Assembly: GCF_014637725.1 (NCBI RefSeq)
Contig: NZ_BMFC01000010.1
Coordinates: forward strand, 106,714-170,713
Direction of reading: 5' to 3'
DNA length: 64,000 nucleotides
DNA from: Marivita lacus
GTDB lineage: Bacteria > Pseudomonadota > Alphaproteobacteria > Rhodobacterales > Rhodobacteraceae
A program made the position numbers and the translations under genes. The stretch's first letter is position 1. The number at the start of each line of letters is the position of its first letter. A model generated the notes under the pieces. That model had not been told where the DNA came from. It did not search any database and saw only the letters and a list, made by a program, of their open reading frames with translations. Positions 45,983 to 55,355 of this stretch are shown here, one piece after another.

Positions 45983-46777
45983 TCATCCCAGAACGGCGTT
46001 GCCTTCGAGGTAATTGTCGAAATGCACCAGTGTCTGGTCCGCGTTGCCCAGAACCACCGCCATCTGTGCCGGACCCCAGAGCCGGTCGACCTTGGCGCTG
46101 ACTTCAAGGGGAACCGTCACATTGTAATGGTTGCCTGCCAGCGTGGTGAACGGAATGCCGTGCCACAGCCCGCAGGAGGTGAAATGCACGTGACCGGCGA
46201 TCACCTGCCGCACATCCTTGTGGGTCTTGAGCACCTTGGCGAATGCCTCGCCATCTTCGAGGATGATCCGGTCGACCCGTACGTGCAGCGGGTTGGCGTG
46301 GTGGTGCAGGATCACGACAACCGGCCCGTCATGTTCGGCCAGCCGCGCCTCGAGCCAGTCAAGCTGGCGCTGCGACAACTGCCCGCCATGCGAATGATCG
46401 TCGCCTTCGACAACGCTGTCGAGCAGGATCACCCGGTAGCCCTTTGCATCGACGACCTTGTCGATGCACCCGGTCTCGGCACGGCGATCCTCACCGAAGA
46501 TCGACACAAAGGTGTCGCGGTTGTCGTGATTGCCGATAGTGATGTGACAGGGCATGTCCAACTGATCGACCAGCGCCTTGAGCCGGTGGTAGGGGTCGGT
46601 CGCACCCTTGAAGCCGACATCCGCCAGATCGCCCGCCAGAACGCAGAAATCCGCGTCCTTGTGATAGGCGTTGATCCAGTCCACGGCCTTCTGCATCCGC
46701 AGATGCGTGTCCAGACCGTGGGATGTCTCGTTTTCGTCAACCAGATGCAGGTCGCTCAGGACCAGAAACTTCAGCAT
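45983..46777 (-). CDS. GpdQ/CpdA-like metallophosphodiesterase
   Basis: 264 residues from the ATG at 46777 with GAGGAA upstream; a longer frame to 46906 lacks a site. Calcineurin-type metallophosphoesterase with all metal motifs: SDLHL at 8-12, GDLADVG near 48-54, GNHDNRD near 80-86, LHHHANPL near 157-164 and GHVHFTSCG near 196-204. The layout fits class III cyclic nucleotide phosphodiesterase or glycerophosphodiesterase (GpdQ). Next to ugpBAEC and in the same orientation, a glycerophosphodiesterase role is favoured, taking the place of UgpQ. Confidence 0.88.
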   Translation of the reverse strand: MLKFLVLSDLHLVDENETSHGLDTHLRMQKAVDWINAYHKDADFCVLAGDLADVGFKGATDPYHRLKALVDQLDMPCHITIGNHDNRDTFVSIFGEDRRAETGCIDKVVDAKGYRVILLDSVVEGDDHSHGGQLSQRQLDWLEARLAEHDGPVVVILHHHANPLHVRVDRIILEDGEAFAKVLKTHKDVRQVIAGHVHFTSCGLWHGIPFTTLAGNHYNVTVPLEVSAKVDRLWGPAQMAVVLGNADQTLVHFDNYLEGNAVLG

Positions 46778-46942
46778 GTCACATTCCTCGGGGTGTTCTT
46801 GGGAAAGCCCCGACGACAGCCGCGGGACATGCGCGCCTTGCTTGCGCAAGATTGCAAAGAGGGTGTGATGCCGGTGCGAATGTTTTGCGACAATCGTGGC
46901 AGGCAAGGTCGTGAGCGGGTGTTTTCTATCCAGCGCCCGTGA

Positions 46943-48262
46943 TCAAAGCACCGACGCGATGGCTGTGTCCAGCTTGTCGATCAGCTCGTCGATCTGCGCA
47001 TCCTCGATGATGAAGGGTGGGGCCAGCAGGATGTGATCGCCCCTCCGGCCATCTATCGTGCCGGACATCGGGTAGCAGATCAGACCGGCCTCGAACGCCG
47101 CCTTCTTGATCTGTCCCGCAATGCCTTGCGACGGATCGAACGGCGCCTTGGACTCGCGGTCGCGCACCAGTTCGATGCCCCGGAACAGGCCGCGTCCGCG
47201 AATATCGCCGACATGGGGATGCTGGCCGAACCGTTCAACCAGCCTTTCGTGCAATGTCTCGCCTTTTGTCTGGACGCGCGGGATCAGGTTGCGCTCCAGC
47301 AAGGCGGTCACAACGGCCAGCCCACCTGCAGCCGCGGCAGGATGTCCGACATAGGTGTGCCCGTGCTGGAAAAAGCCCGTGCCCTGCGCGATCGTCTCGT
47401 AAATCTCGGCGGTGCAGAGCATGGCGCCGATGGGCTGATAGCCCGCACCCAGACCCTTTGCGATGCACACGATATCCGGCACCACACCGTCCTGTTCGCA
47501 GGCGAACAGCGATCCGGTCCGACCCATGCCGCACATCACCTCGTCGAGGATAAGAAGAACACCGTACTGGTCACAGATCGCACGGATCCGCTCGAAATAC
47601 CCCGGCGCGGGGACCAGAGCACCGGCGGTCGCGCCCACCACCGGTTCGGCCATGAAGGCCATCACGGTGTCCGGTCCAAGGCGCAGGATCTCATCCTCCA
47701 GGGCTTGCGCCGCGCGTTGCCCGTAATCCTCAAGGCTCTCACCCTCTTCGCGCAGGCGGTACTCGTAGCACGGGTCGATGTGGCTCACATCCAGCAGCAG
47801 GGGGCCGAATTGCGATCGCCGCCATTCATTGCCGCCCGCGCTGAGCGCACCGATCGTGTTGCCGTGGTAGCTTTGCTTGCGGGCGATCAGCTTGCCGCGT
47901 TCAGGTTCGCCCTTTTCGACGAAATACTGGCGCGCGAGCTTGATCGCAGCCTCGGCGGCCTCCGATCCGCCCGACACCAGATAGACCCGGTCCAGCCCCG
48001 CTGGCGCGTGCTCGATCAGAAGATCGGCCAGCTCCTCGGCAGGTTCGGAGGTAAAGAACCCCGTATGCGCAAAGGCCAGCGTGTCCAGCTGCGCCTTGAT
48101 CGCGTCGATCACCACCCTGTCTCCATGGCCAAGACAGGACACGGCCGCGCCGCCTGATCCGTCAAGATATCGCTTTCCCGACTTGTCGATCAGGTAACAT
48201 CCGTCGCCCGAAACGGCCACAGGCGCGTTCAGCTTGGAGTGACGTGGAAAGATATGCGACAT
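46943..48262 (-). CDS. Class III PLP-dependent aminotransferase
   Basis: 439 residues from the ATG at 48262, where the protein begins SHIFPRHSKLNAPVAVSGDGCYLID as relatives do; ATGs at 48298 and 48367 are less likely. PLP-binding features: GSEAAEAAIKLARQY near 100-114, LILDEVMCGMGRTG near 228-241 and the catalytic Lys in CIAKGLGAGYQPIGAM near 259-274. Members act on omega-amino acids, diamines, taurine or beta-alanine with pyruvate or 2-oxoglutarate. It is divergent from a XRE-cupin regulator and the decarboxylase/ATP-grasp operon, which suggests amine metabolism. Confidence 0.9.
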   Translation of the reverse strand: MSHIFPRHSKLNAPVAVSGDGCYLIDKSGKRYLDGSGGAAVSCLGHGDRVVIDAIKAQLDTLAFAHTGFFTSEPAEELADLLIEHAPAGLDRVYLVSGGSEAAEAAIKLARQYFVEKGEPERGKLIARKQSYHGNTIGALSAGGNEWRRSQFGPLLLDVSHIDPCYEYRLREEGESLEDYGQRAAQALEDEILRLGPDTVMAFMAEPVVGATAGALVPAPGYFERIRAICDQYGVLLILDEVMCGMGRTGSLFACEQDGVVPDIVCIAKGLGAGYQPIGAMLCTAEIYETIAQGTGFFQHGHTYVGHPAAAAGGLAVVTALLERNLIPRVQTKGETLHERLVERFGQHPHVGDIRGRGLFRGIELVRDRESKAPFDPSQGIAGQIKKAAFEAGLICYPMSGTIDGRRGDHILLAPPFIIEDAQIDELIDKLDTAIASVL

Positions 48263-48524
48263 CTCGGCGGGGTCCTGATCTGGAGTGCGGTTCTGCATTT
48301 GCGCTGACAGCCTAGCCCGAAAATCGCGAAAGGCTGCCCGGTTCTTGGGCAGGTGCCGTTCACGCACCTGCTTCTTGTCCTGGTCATGTCCTGCGCGTAC
48401 GTGGCCAGCGTTTGATTAGTATTTTCGTACTTCGTTTGCCGCTTTTTTCAATCGTGGCAGTTTGATTCGAAGTATTCATGAGAAAAACTGGAATGCAAGG
48501 GTTGACCCTCCCGTCTGCGCGCGC

Positions 48525-48536
48525 TTAGAATTCTAA
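48525..48536. promoter_or_regulatory. Palindrome just upstream of the XRE-cupin regulator gene
   Basis: TTAGAATTCTAA, a perfect 12-base palindrome ending 4 bases before the ATG, in the divergent promoter region of the aminotransferase and regulator genes. A candidate autoregulatory operator; no ribosome site is visible between it and the ATG. The remaining 240 bases of this gap show nothing else clear. Confidence 0.4.
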
Positions 48537-48540
48537 ACAC

Positions 48541-49137
48541 ATGATGACAGCGAACGTAACAGACCGGATGGATGTCGGCGGCAAGTTGAAGGCAGCTCGA
48601 AGAAGCAAGGGTCTCTCGCAACGGGATCTTGCACTGCGGGCTGGTCTGACAAATGGCGCGATTTCGCTGATCGAGCAGAACAAGACGAGCCCGTCCGTTG
48701 CGTCGCTGAAACGGCTTCTCGATGCGGTCTCGATGACACTGTCCGAGTTCTTCTCGGAGATCGAGGAAACGAACGGACCCAAGTTCTTTTATGGTGCCGA
48801 TGAGTTCATCGAGTTGTCGCCGCAAGAAATCGGTCTGAGTGAAGGTGCTTCACGTGTTTCGCTGCGCCAGGTTGGCAATGCGTCGCTGCATGCGTTGCAG
48901 ATGTTGCACGAAACATACCCGCCGGGTGCGGATACAGGGCCCGGCATGTTGGTTCACGAGAGTGAAGAAGCCGGAATCGTCATTTCCGGCGCGATCGAAG
49001 TTACGGTGGGCGACCACGTGAAGGTGCTCAATCCGAACGACGGATATCTTTTCGACAGCCGGTTGCCGCATCGATTTCGGAACCTTGGCGACACCCCGTG
49101 CGTTGTGGTCAGCGCGTGTACACCACCGTCGTTTTGA
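48541..49137 (+). CDS. XRE-cupin transcriptional regulator (PuuR-like)
   Basis: 198 residues (ATG at 48541 or 48544). N-terminal helix-turn-helix about 13-68 (LKAARRSKGLSQRDLALRAGLTNGAISLIEQNKTSPS), then a cupin domain about 100-195 with YPPGADTGPGMLVHESEEAGIVISGAIEVTV and a late LFDSRLPHRFRN. This two-domain type typically senses polyamines or related amines, as PuuR does. Position between the aminotransferase and the TRAP/decarboxylase operon makes it the probable local regulator of both. Confidence 0.9.
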   Translation: MMTANVTDRMDVGGKLKAARRSKGLSQRDLALRAGLTNGAISLIEQNKTSPSVASLKRLLDAVSMTLSEFFSEIEETNGPKFFYGADEFIELSPQEIGLSEGASRVSLRQVGNASLHALQMLHETYPPGADTGPGMLVHESEEAGIVISGAIEVTVGDHVKVLNPNDGYLFDSRLPHRFRNLGDTPCVVVSACTPPSF

Positions 49138-49277
49138 TGCCTCGCTGGTACCAGTTCTCAGATCGGACGCGTCACGAGTGACTGAAAGGCATCCGTAAGC
49201 TGTTCCTGTTGAAGAGTATCCTGTTCGGCCAATCGGACAGAGACAACAAAAACACAAGAGCCTACTGGGAGAAAGAC

Positions 49278-50240
49278 ATGATCAATTTGAAAATAACCGC
49301 CTTGGCGGCAACGGCGGCGCTTTGTGCGCAAGCCGCGACGGCGCAGGAGCGTTTCATCACCATCGGGACAGGTGGCCAGACCGGCGTGTACTATGTCGTC
49401 GGCCAGTCGATTTGCCGCTTGGTGAATCGTGGCACGTCCGAGCACAACCTGAAGTGCACAGCGCCCTCCACGGGCGGGTCCATTGCCAATATCAACGCGA
49501 TCAAGGCGGGTGACATGGACATGGGCGTGGCCCAGTCCGACTGGCAGTACCATGCCTATAACGGGTCGTCCGAATATGAAGGCGACGCGTTCCAGGACCT
49601 GCGTGCCGTGTTCTCGGTACATGGCGAGCCGTTCACGGTCGTGGCCCGGGCCGACAGTGACATCACCGAATTTGATGACCTGTTCGGCAAGCGGGTGAAC
49701 GTCGGCAATCCCGGATCCGGACAGCGCGCGACGATGGATGTCGTGTTAAACGCGATGGGCCGCTCCACTGAAGATTTCGCGCTGGCCTCGGAGCTGAAGC
49801 CCGCCGAACAATCGGCGGCCCTTGGCGACAACAAGGTCGATGCGATCATCTACACGGTCGGCCACCCGAACGGGTCAATCCAGGAAGCGACCTCGACCGT
49901 CGATGCGCGGCTGGTGGATGTGACCGGCGACGCGATTGATACGCTGGTTGAAGATAACCCCTTCTACGCCAAGGCAACCATTCCGGGCGGGCTCTATTCC
50001 GGCAATGACGAAGCCACCGAAACCTTCGGCGTCAAGGCGACGTTCGTGACCTCGGCGGAGGTGCCGGATGATGTGGTCTACACCGTGGTCAAGGCCGTCT
50101 TCGACAATTTCGACCGCTTCAAGAGGTTGCATCCGGCCTTTGGCGAACTCGCCGAAGAGGACATGATCTCGGCTGGTCTCAGCGCACCGTTGCATCCGGG
50201 CGCAGAGCAGTATTACCGCGAGCGCGGCTGGATCGAATGA
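49278..50240 (+). CDS. TAXI-family TRAP transporter solute-binding protein
   Basis: 320 residues from the ATG at 49278, preceded by GGGAGAAAG; an upstream in-frame ATG at 49209 has no site. Signal peptide 1-22 (cleavage after ATAQ or ATA). The mature start ITIGTGGQTGVYYVVGQSICRLVN is diagnostic of TAXI proteins, followed by STGGSIANINAIKAGDMDMGVAQSD. It captures the substrate for the fused permease downstream; TAXI ligands known so far are small carboxylates such as glutamate or oxoglutarate. Ligand here unknown. Confidence 0.93.
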   Translation: MINLKITALAATAALCAQAATAQERFITIGTGGQTGVYYVVGQSICRLVNRGTSEHNLKCTAPSTGGSIANINAIKAGDMDMGVAQSDWQYHAYNGSSEYEGDAFQDLRAVFSVHGEPFTVVARADSDITEFDDLFGKRVNVGNPGSGQRATMDVVLNAMGRSTEDFALASELKPAEQSAALGDNKVDAIIYTVGHPNGSIQEATSTVDARLVDVTGDAIDTLVEDNPFYAKATIPGGLYSGNDEATETFGVKATFVTSAEVPDDVVYTVVKAVFDNFDRFKRLHPAFGELAEEDMISAGLSAPLHPGAEQYYRERGWIE

Positions 50241-50357
50241 TGATTTCCGATTGAGAGACCAGTTGGCCCCGCTTGATCGGGGCTGTCGGCCAATGCCGAA
50301 CAGCCCTCGGGACTGACGCGTTCGACGCGACCGGTGCGACGACAAGGACATCGATCC

Positions 50358-53120
50358 ATGAGTGACGACAAGCAGTTCGGGGCCGCAGCCGTCGAAAACG
50401 CAGCAGCCGGAAAAGGTGGTCTGAATCAGGAGGAGTTGGATGAACTCGTCGCATCCTCCGACACCGGCGGGCGATCTCCTTCGGGGGGTGTGGGCAAATT
50501 CATGGTGGCGGTGGCGCTGATCTGGTCACTCTTCCAGCTTTGGATCGCGTCCCCGTTTCCCTTCATGTTCGGCTTTGGCGTTTTCAACGACACCGAGGCG
50601 CGATCCTTCCACCTGGCTTTTGCGCTTCTGCTTGCGTTCACGGCCTATCCCGCAGCACGGACACCTGCACAGCTTGGGCTTGGCGTCGGCGTGCCGATCG
50701 TTCTGACGTTCCTGTTCATCTACGGCTCCAAGGAAGGTGTGCCGATCTGGTGGATTCCGATCCCGGCGGTTGCCCTGATCGGGGCCATTCTGCTGGGCTC
50801 TCCCAAGAACCGCATTCCGCTTTGGGAATGGGGTCTTGCCGTCTTTGGCGCACTTTCTGCACTTTATCTTTATTTCTTCTACGACGCGATCGCCGGGCGG
50901 GTCGGTGCGCCGATCCTGCAAGACTATGTTGTTGCCGTCATCGGCATCCTGCTGCTGCTGGAAGCGACGCGCCGCGCGCTCGGGCCGGCGCTGATGATCG
51001 TGGCCACGGTGTTTCTGGTCTATACGTTCCTCGGTACCATGATGCCGGGTATCATTGCGCACAAGGGCAACAACCTCTCCGAAGTCGTCAACCACCAGTG
51101 GATCACCACCGAAGGTGTGTTCGGCATCGCGCTGGGCGTCTCGACCTCGTTCGTGTTCCTGTTCGTGCTCTTCGGGTCACTGCTCGACAAGGCAGGGGCG
51201 GGCAATTACTTCATTCAGGTGGCGTTTTCGCTGATGGGCCACATGCGCGGCGGGCCTGCAAAGGCGGCGGTCGTGTCGTCTGCGATGACAGGTCTGATTT
51301 CCGGGTCCTCGATCGCCAACGTGGTGACAACCGGCACATTCACGATTCCGCTCATGAAACGAGTCGGCTTTTCGTCGGAAAAGGCGGGCGCGGTCGAAGT
51401 GGCCAGTTCCGTCAACGGCCAGATCATGCCTCCGGTCATGGGGGCCGCGGCCTTCCTGATGGTCGAATACGTGGGCATTCCCTATTTCGAGGTGGTCAAG
51501 GCCGCCTTTGTGCCTGCCGTGATTTCCTACATCGCGCTGGTCTACATCGTGCATCTCGAGGCGATGAAGGCGGGCATGGAGGGCTTGCCACGCGCGGTCG
51601 AGCCCAAGCCGCTGGTGGCCTGGCTGATCAGCACGTCGTTCATGATCGCGGCGATCTGCGCGCTCAGCTTTGCAGTCTATTTCCTGATGGGGTGGATGCG
51701 CCCGGCCTTCGGCGACGCGGCGAGCTACGTGGTCTTTGCCTGCCTTGTCGCGGTCTATATCGGGCTGCTCTGGGTCGCGTCGCGCGAAGAGCCGCTCAAG
51801 ATGGAGGACCCGAACGCGCCGGTGACATCGCTGCCGCTTCCCGGTCCGACGGTCCGGTCGGGTCTGCATTACATCCTGCCGGTTGTTGTCCTGATCTGGG
51901 CGCTGATGATCGACCGCCTGTCACCCGGCCTGTCGGCTTTCTGGGCCGCGTCCTTCATGATCTTCATTCTGGTCACGCAACGCCCGCTCATGGCGCTTTT
52001 GCGCGGTGAGGGAAAGGTCGCGGCGGCTGTCTCGGCCGGGTTCGCGGACCTTATGGAAGGCTTGGTGGCCGGTGCGCGCAACATGATCGGCATCGGCATC
52101 GCCACGGCGACGGCGGGTATCATCGTCGGCGCGGTGAGCCAGACCGGTGTCGGGTCGGCCCTCGCGGATGTGGTCGAGGTGCTGTCAGGCGGCAATATCA
52201 TGGCGATCCTGCTGTTGACGGCGGTTCTGTCGCTGATCCTCGGGATGGGTCTGCCGACAACGGCAAACTATATCGTTGTGTCAGCACTTCTGGCACCCGT
52301 CATCGTGACGTTGGGCCAACAGAACGGCCTGATCGTTCCGTTGATCGCGGTTCACCTGTTCGTGTTCTATTTCGGGATCATGGCAGATGTGACGCCGCCC
52401 GTCGGGCTGGCCAGTTTCGCCGCCGCCGCCGTGTCGGGCGGTGATCCAATCCGGACCGGGGTCGTGGCGTTCTTCTATTCCTTGCGGACGGCGGCGCTGC
52501 CCTTTCTCTTCATCTTCAACACCGATCTGTTGCTGATCAATGTCGGATGGGGGCAGGGGATACTCGTCTTCATCGTGGCGACGATTGCGATGCTGCTTTT
52601 TGCAGCCGCCACTCAGGGCTGGTTTCTCGTGCGCAGCCGGTTTTACGAGACCATCGCGCTCTTGCTGATCGCGTTCACCCTGTTCCGTCCGGGTTTCTGG
52701 ATGGACAGGATCGCGCCGCCCTTCGAAGACCTGCCGCCCGCGCAGATCGAACAGGCCGCGATGGACATCGAGGTGGGCGAGACCCTGAGGCTTCGGGTCA
52801 GCGGATTGAACGCGGTTGGCGATCCGGTGACATTCTCCGCGTTGCTGCCGGTGGGCGAAGGTGAAACGGGCGCAGACCGATTGATTGCGTCCGGGCTGGA
52901 ATATGTCGTGAACGGCGACGAGGTGATCATCGACAACGTGACCTTTGGCAGCGCTGCGGCGGAAGCGGGTCTGGACTGGGATCAGGAAATCGACCTGGTG
53001 CGCAAACCGGTCTCGCAGCCCTCGCGATACTTCATGTTCATCCCGGCTTTGATCCTGCTTGCGCTGGTCGTGATGCTCCAGCGGGGCAGGGCCGAGCGTC
53101 GTCAGACGGCAGCGGCATAG
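50358..53120 (+). CDS. TRAP transporter fused permease (DctQM-type, TAXI partner)
   Basis: 920 residues from the ATG at 50358 with AAGGA upstream. The small and large membrane components are fused: about 4 transmembrane helices (45-190), then the DctM-like 12-14-helix region (about 195-770) with MTGLISGSSIANVVTTGTFTIPLMKR and MGLPTTANYIVVSALLAP as signature loops. A soluble C-terminal segment (about 800-890) resembles the PDZ-like DUF3394 tail of such proteins (GSAAAEAGLDWDQEID). It imports the TAXI ligand using a sodium or proton gradient. Confidence 0.93.
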   Translation: MSDDKQFGAAAVENAAAGKGGLNQEELDELVASSDTGGRSPSGGVGKFMVAVALIWSLFQLWIASPFPFMFGFGVFNDTEARSFHLAFALLLAFTAYPAARTPAQLGLGVGVPIVLTFLFIYGSKEGVPIWWIPIPAVALIGAILLGSPKNRIPLWEWGLAVFGALSALYLYFFYDAIAGRVGAPILQDYVVAVIGILLLLEATRRALGPALMIVATVFLVYTFLGTMMPGIIAHKGNNLSEVVNHQWITTEGVFGIALGVSTSFVFLFVLFGSLLDKAGAGNYFIQVAFSLMGHMRGGPAKAAVVSSAMTGLISGSSIANVVTTGTFTIPLMKRVGFSSEKAGAVEVASSVNGQIMPPVMGAAAFLMVEYVGIPYFEVVKAAFVPAVISYIALVYIVHLEAMKAGMEGLPRAVEPKPLVAWLISTSFMIAAICALSFAVYFLMGWMRPAFGDAASYVVFACLVAVYIGLLWVASREEPLKMEDPNAPVTSLPLPGPTVRSGLHYILPVVVLIWALMIDRLSPGLSAFWAASFMIFILVTQRPLMALLRGEGKVAAAVSAGFADLMEGLVAGARNMIGIGIATATAGIIVGAVSQTGVGSALADVVEVLSGGNIMAILLLTAVLSLILGMGLPTTANYIVVSALLAPVIVTLGQQNGLIVPLIAVHLFVFYFGIMADVTPPVGLASFAAAAVSGGDPIRTGVVAFFYSLRTAALPFLFIFNTDLLLINVGWGQGILVFIVATIAMLLFAAATQGWFLVRSRFYETIALLLIAFTLFRPGFWMDRIAPPFEDLPPAQIEQAAMDIEVGETLRLRVSGLNAVGDPVTFSALLPVGEGETGADRLIASGLEYVVNGDEVIIDNVTFGSAAAEAGLDWDQEIDLVRKPVSQPSRYFMFIPALILLALVVMLQRGRAERRQTAAA

Positions 53121-53130
53121 GAGAAAGACC

Positions 53131-53547
53131 ATGTTCGACAAAATCCTGATGCCCATCGACCTGACCCACGACGAAAGCTGGAAGACCGCGCTGCCGATGG
53201 CCAAGCGATGCGCTGGACCGGACGGAGAAATCCATCTGCTCGCCATCCTGCACGATCTGGGTGCCGCGATGGTGTCCTCCTATCTGCCCAGGGATTTCGA
53301 AAAGACCGCAATGGAAAAGCTGAAATCGCAACTGGGCGACTTCGCGGCATCTGAAGTGCCCGAGGCGAAACTCCACGTCGGCCATGGCCATATCGCCGAG
53401 ACGATCCTGCGGATCGCGGGCGACATGCACGCCGACCTGATCGTGATGTCGTCTCATCCGCCGAACGACTTCAAGACGCTCTTGATCGGATCGAACGCCG
53501 ACAAGGTCGTGCGGCACGCGACACGTCCCGTGCTGGTGGTGCGGTGA
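53131..53547 (+). CDS. Universal stress protein, UspA family
   Basis: 138 residues. Starts FDKILMPIDLTHDESW (strand 1 plus ATP-site Asp) and ends with the ATP-binding motif LIGSNADKVVRHATRPVLVVR, where the G-x-x-A-x-x-V form is close to the ATP-binding subgroup. Located 10 bases after the TRAP permease; Usp proteins encoded with TRAP permeases are known in other bacteria and are thought to regulate transport by ATP binding. Confidence 0.92.
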   Translation: MFDKILMPIDLTHDESWKTALPMAKRCAGPDGEIHLLAILHDLGAAMVSSYLPRDFEKTAMEKLKSQLGDFAASEVPEAKLHVGHGHIAETILRIAGDMHADLIVMSSHPPNDFKTLLIGSNADKVVRHATRPVLVVR

Positions 53548-53605
53548 TCTTTCCCTGCACAGGCTGCCAGGTGGCAGCGTATTCGAACGTGGAGTTTTCA
53601 GACGA

Positions 53606-54565
53606 ATGACACCTTTTGCAATCGCCGGAATCCAGATGCATGTTGCGGCGCTCAATTCGAATGTCGAGGCGATGCGACACCGGATCGACATCCTCATGGC
53701 TCGGTTCCCCTGGACCCAGATGGTCCTGTTTTCGGAACTCGCGCCTTACGGACCGCTGGATCAATTTGCGCAGCCGTTTCCCAATGATGTGCTGACGCAA
53801 TTCCAGGAGGATGCGCAGCGTTACGGGATTTGGCTGATCCCCGGGTCGATGTTCGAGAAAATGCCCGACGGGCGCATCTTCAACACCTCCGTCGTGATCA
53901 ATCCGCAGGGCGAGATCGTTGCGAAATATTCCAAGATGTTTCCCTTCCGGCCCTACGAGGCGGGCATATCGTCCGGAACCGAGTTCTGCATCTTCGATGT
54001 GCCCGACGTGGGCCGTTTCGGTCTGTCGATCTGCTACGATATCTGGTTCCCGGAAACGACACGGCAGCTCACCAGCCAGGGGGTCGAGGTTCTGCTGAAC
54101 CCGGTGCTGACCGGCACCACCGACCGTGATGCCGAACTGGCCATCGCCCGCGCGACCGCAGCCCAGTTCCAATGCTACGTTTTTGCCGTGAACGGTCTGG
54201 CCGCCGGGGGCGTCGGCAAGTCGATCGTGGTCGATCCTTCAGCCATGGTGCTGCATCAATCCGGGGGGCAGGAAGACATGTTCCCGATCGAGATCGATCT
54301 CGACGTGGTGCGTCGCCAACGCGAAACGGGCCTGAAAGGGCTCGGACAGGTTCTCAAGAGCTTCCGCGACCGAGAGGCGGAATTCTCGATCTATGACCGG
54401 ACCAGCGGTGCGGATGCCTATCTCAAGACGCTCGGTCCCCTGACGACGCCAGGCCAAGGCTCGCGCGCCGGAGTTCAGACACTGGACCCGAGGACCGCGC
54501 TTGGCACGGATCAAGGGGCCGCATCGGCAGTGCCCATGTTCAAGGGAAGGTCCGGCACACAATAA
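53606..54565 (+). CDS. Carbon-nitrogen hydrolase (nitrilase superfamily)
   Basis: 319 residues. Catalytic triad visible: Glu44 in LFSELAPYGP, Lys110 in KYSKMFPFRPYE, Cys143 in LSICYDIWFPE. The C-terminal about 40 residues are a low-complexity tail beyond the fold. Enzymes of this class hydrolyse amides, carbamoyl groups or nitriles, and in some cases act as amide synthases. It precedes an amino-acid-decarboxylase-type gene and an ATP-grasp ligase, so it probably acts on an amide or N-carbamoyl amine in the same pathway. The exact branch could not be assigned. Confidence 0.9.
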   Translation: MTPFAIAGIQMHVAALNSNVEAMRHRIDILMARFPWTQMVLFSELAPYGPLDQFAQPFPNDVLTQFQEDAQRYGIWLIPGSMFEKMPDGRIFNTSVVINPQGEIVAKYSKMFPFRPYEAGISSGTEFCIFDVPDVGRFGLSICYDIWFPETTRQLTSQGVEVLLNPVLTGTTDRDAELAIARATAAQFQCYVFAVNGLAAGGVGKSIVVDPSAMVLHQSGGQEDMFPIEIDLDVVRRQRETGLKGLGQVLKSFRDREAEFSIYDRTSGADAYLKTLGPLTTPGQGSRAGVQTLDPRTALGTDQGAASAVPMFKGRSGTQ

Positions 54566-54617
54566 TTCCAGGTCACAGCACGCGCGCTTCGTGCCGACGT
54601 CAGCAAAGGACGGAAGA

Positions 54618-55343
54618 ATGAACGTACAATCCGCAGACGACAAGCTGCCATCGATCGGCGACTACTACAGTGCCACGCAACTTCGGGCCGACCGGTGGAG
54701 CGCGCTGCGTGAAACAGCCGAGTCGCTCAGGCTTCAGGGGGTCGATGGCCGTCGCGGAAAGACGCTCATCCATGCCGCGGAGGCCTTGTTCGACGCCTTG
54801 GCCCCGATCGAGCTCTATTGGGCCTTTCCGGGGGCCAATGCGTTCGACCATCTGCGCCGTCTGCTCGATCAGCGAAATATCGAGGATCTTTCGTCCTCGG
54901 TGCGGCGCGTCGCGCGCGCGCTGACGTCTGGCGCCTACCGTCGCAGGACCATTCCCATCGGCGGTGATGAGTACGACAACGAGGATTACGAGGACGAAAG
55001 CGCGCTTGCCCCCGAGGACCGTGCCCTTGGACGCCCCTATTTCGAGGTCTTGATCGTCGACAGTGTCAACGAACAACAGGAACGATTCCTGCGCAACAAT
55101 CTGCACCGGGTCCGGCGGACCGAAGACCCGTTCATCTACGAGCCCGTCATCGTGCCCAGCCTCGAAGACGCGCTTATGGGCATCCTGTTCAACCATAATG
55201 TGCAGGCTGTCATCGTGCGCCCCGGGCTTATGCTGAAATCAGAGAACGCGCTGCCGATCCTGAAGCAGTTTCTCAGCCGGATCGGGAACGAGGAAGATGT
55301 CGAAGCCTTGACGCCGGGTGATTACGGTCCGGAGGCCTGTTGA
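54618..55343 (+). CDS. N-terminal (wing) part of an Orn/Lys/Arg-type decarboxylase, ended by an in-frame TGA
   Basis: 241 residues from the ATG at 54618, preceded by AAGGACGGAAG. The first about 140 residues are helical. From about 150 (YFEVLIVDSVNEQQERFLRNNLHR in parts) to the end it has the receiver-like wing domain that precedes the PLP domain in Orn/Lys/Arg decarboxylases. It stops at TGA 55341-55343. The next gene is in the same frame and continues the wing domain immediately after the stop (LIAK then VRPELDAYLITD), so the two together correspond to one normal protein of about 920 residues. Confidence 0.75.
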   Translation: MNVQSADDKLPSIGDYYSATQLRADRWSALRETAESLRLQGVDGRRGKTLIHAAEALFDALAPIELYWAFPGANAFDHLRRLLDQRNIEDLSSSVRRVARALTSGAYRRRTIPIGGDEYDNEDYEDESALAPEDRALGRPYFEVLIVDSVNEQQERFLRNNLHRVRRTEDPFIYEPVIVPSLEDALMGILFNHNVQAVIVRPGLMLKSENALPILKQFLSRIGNEEDVEALTPGDYGPEAC

Positions 55344-55355
55344 CTGATCGCCAAG

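Noticed and set aside
55341..55343. Selenocysteine at the in-frame TGA of the decarboxylase
   Set aside because: The position is in the wing domain, not at an active site, and no clear SECIS-like hairpin follows. Nonsense mutation, reinitiation or error are simpler.
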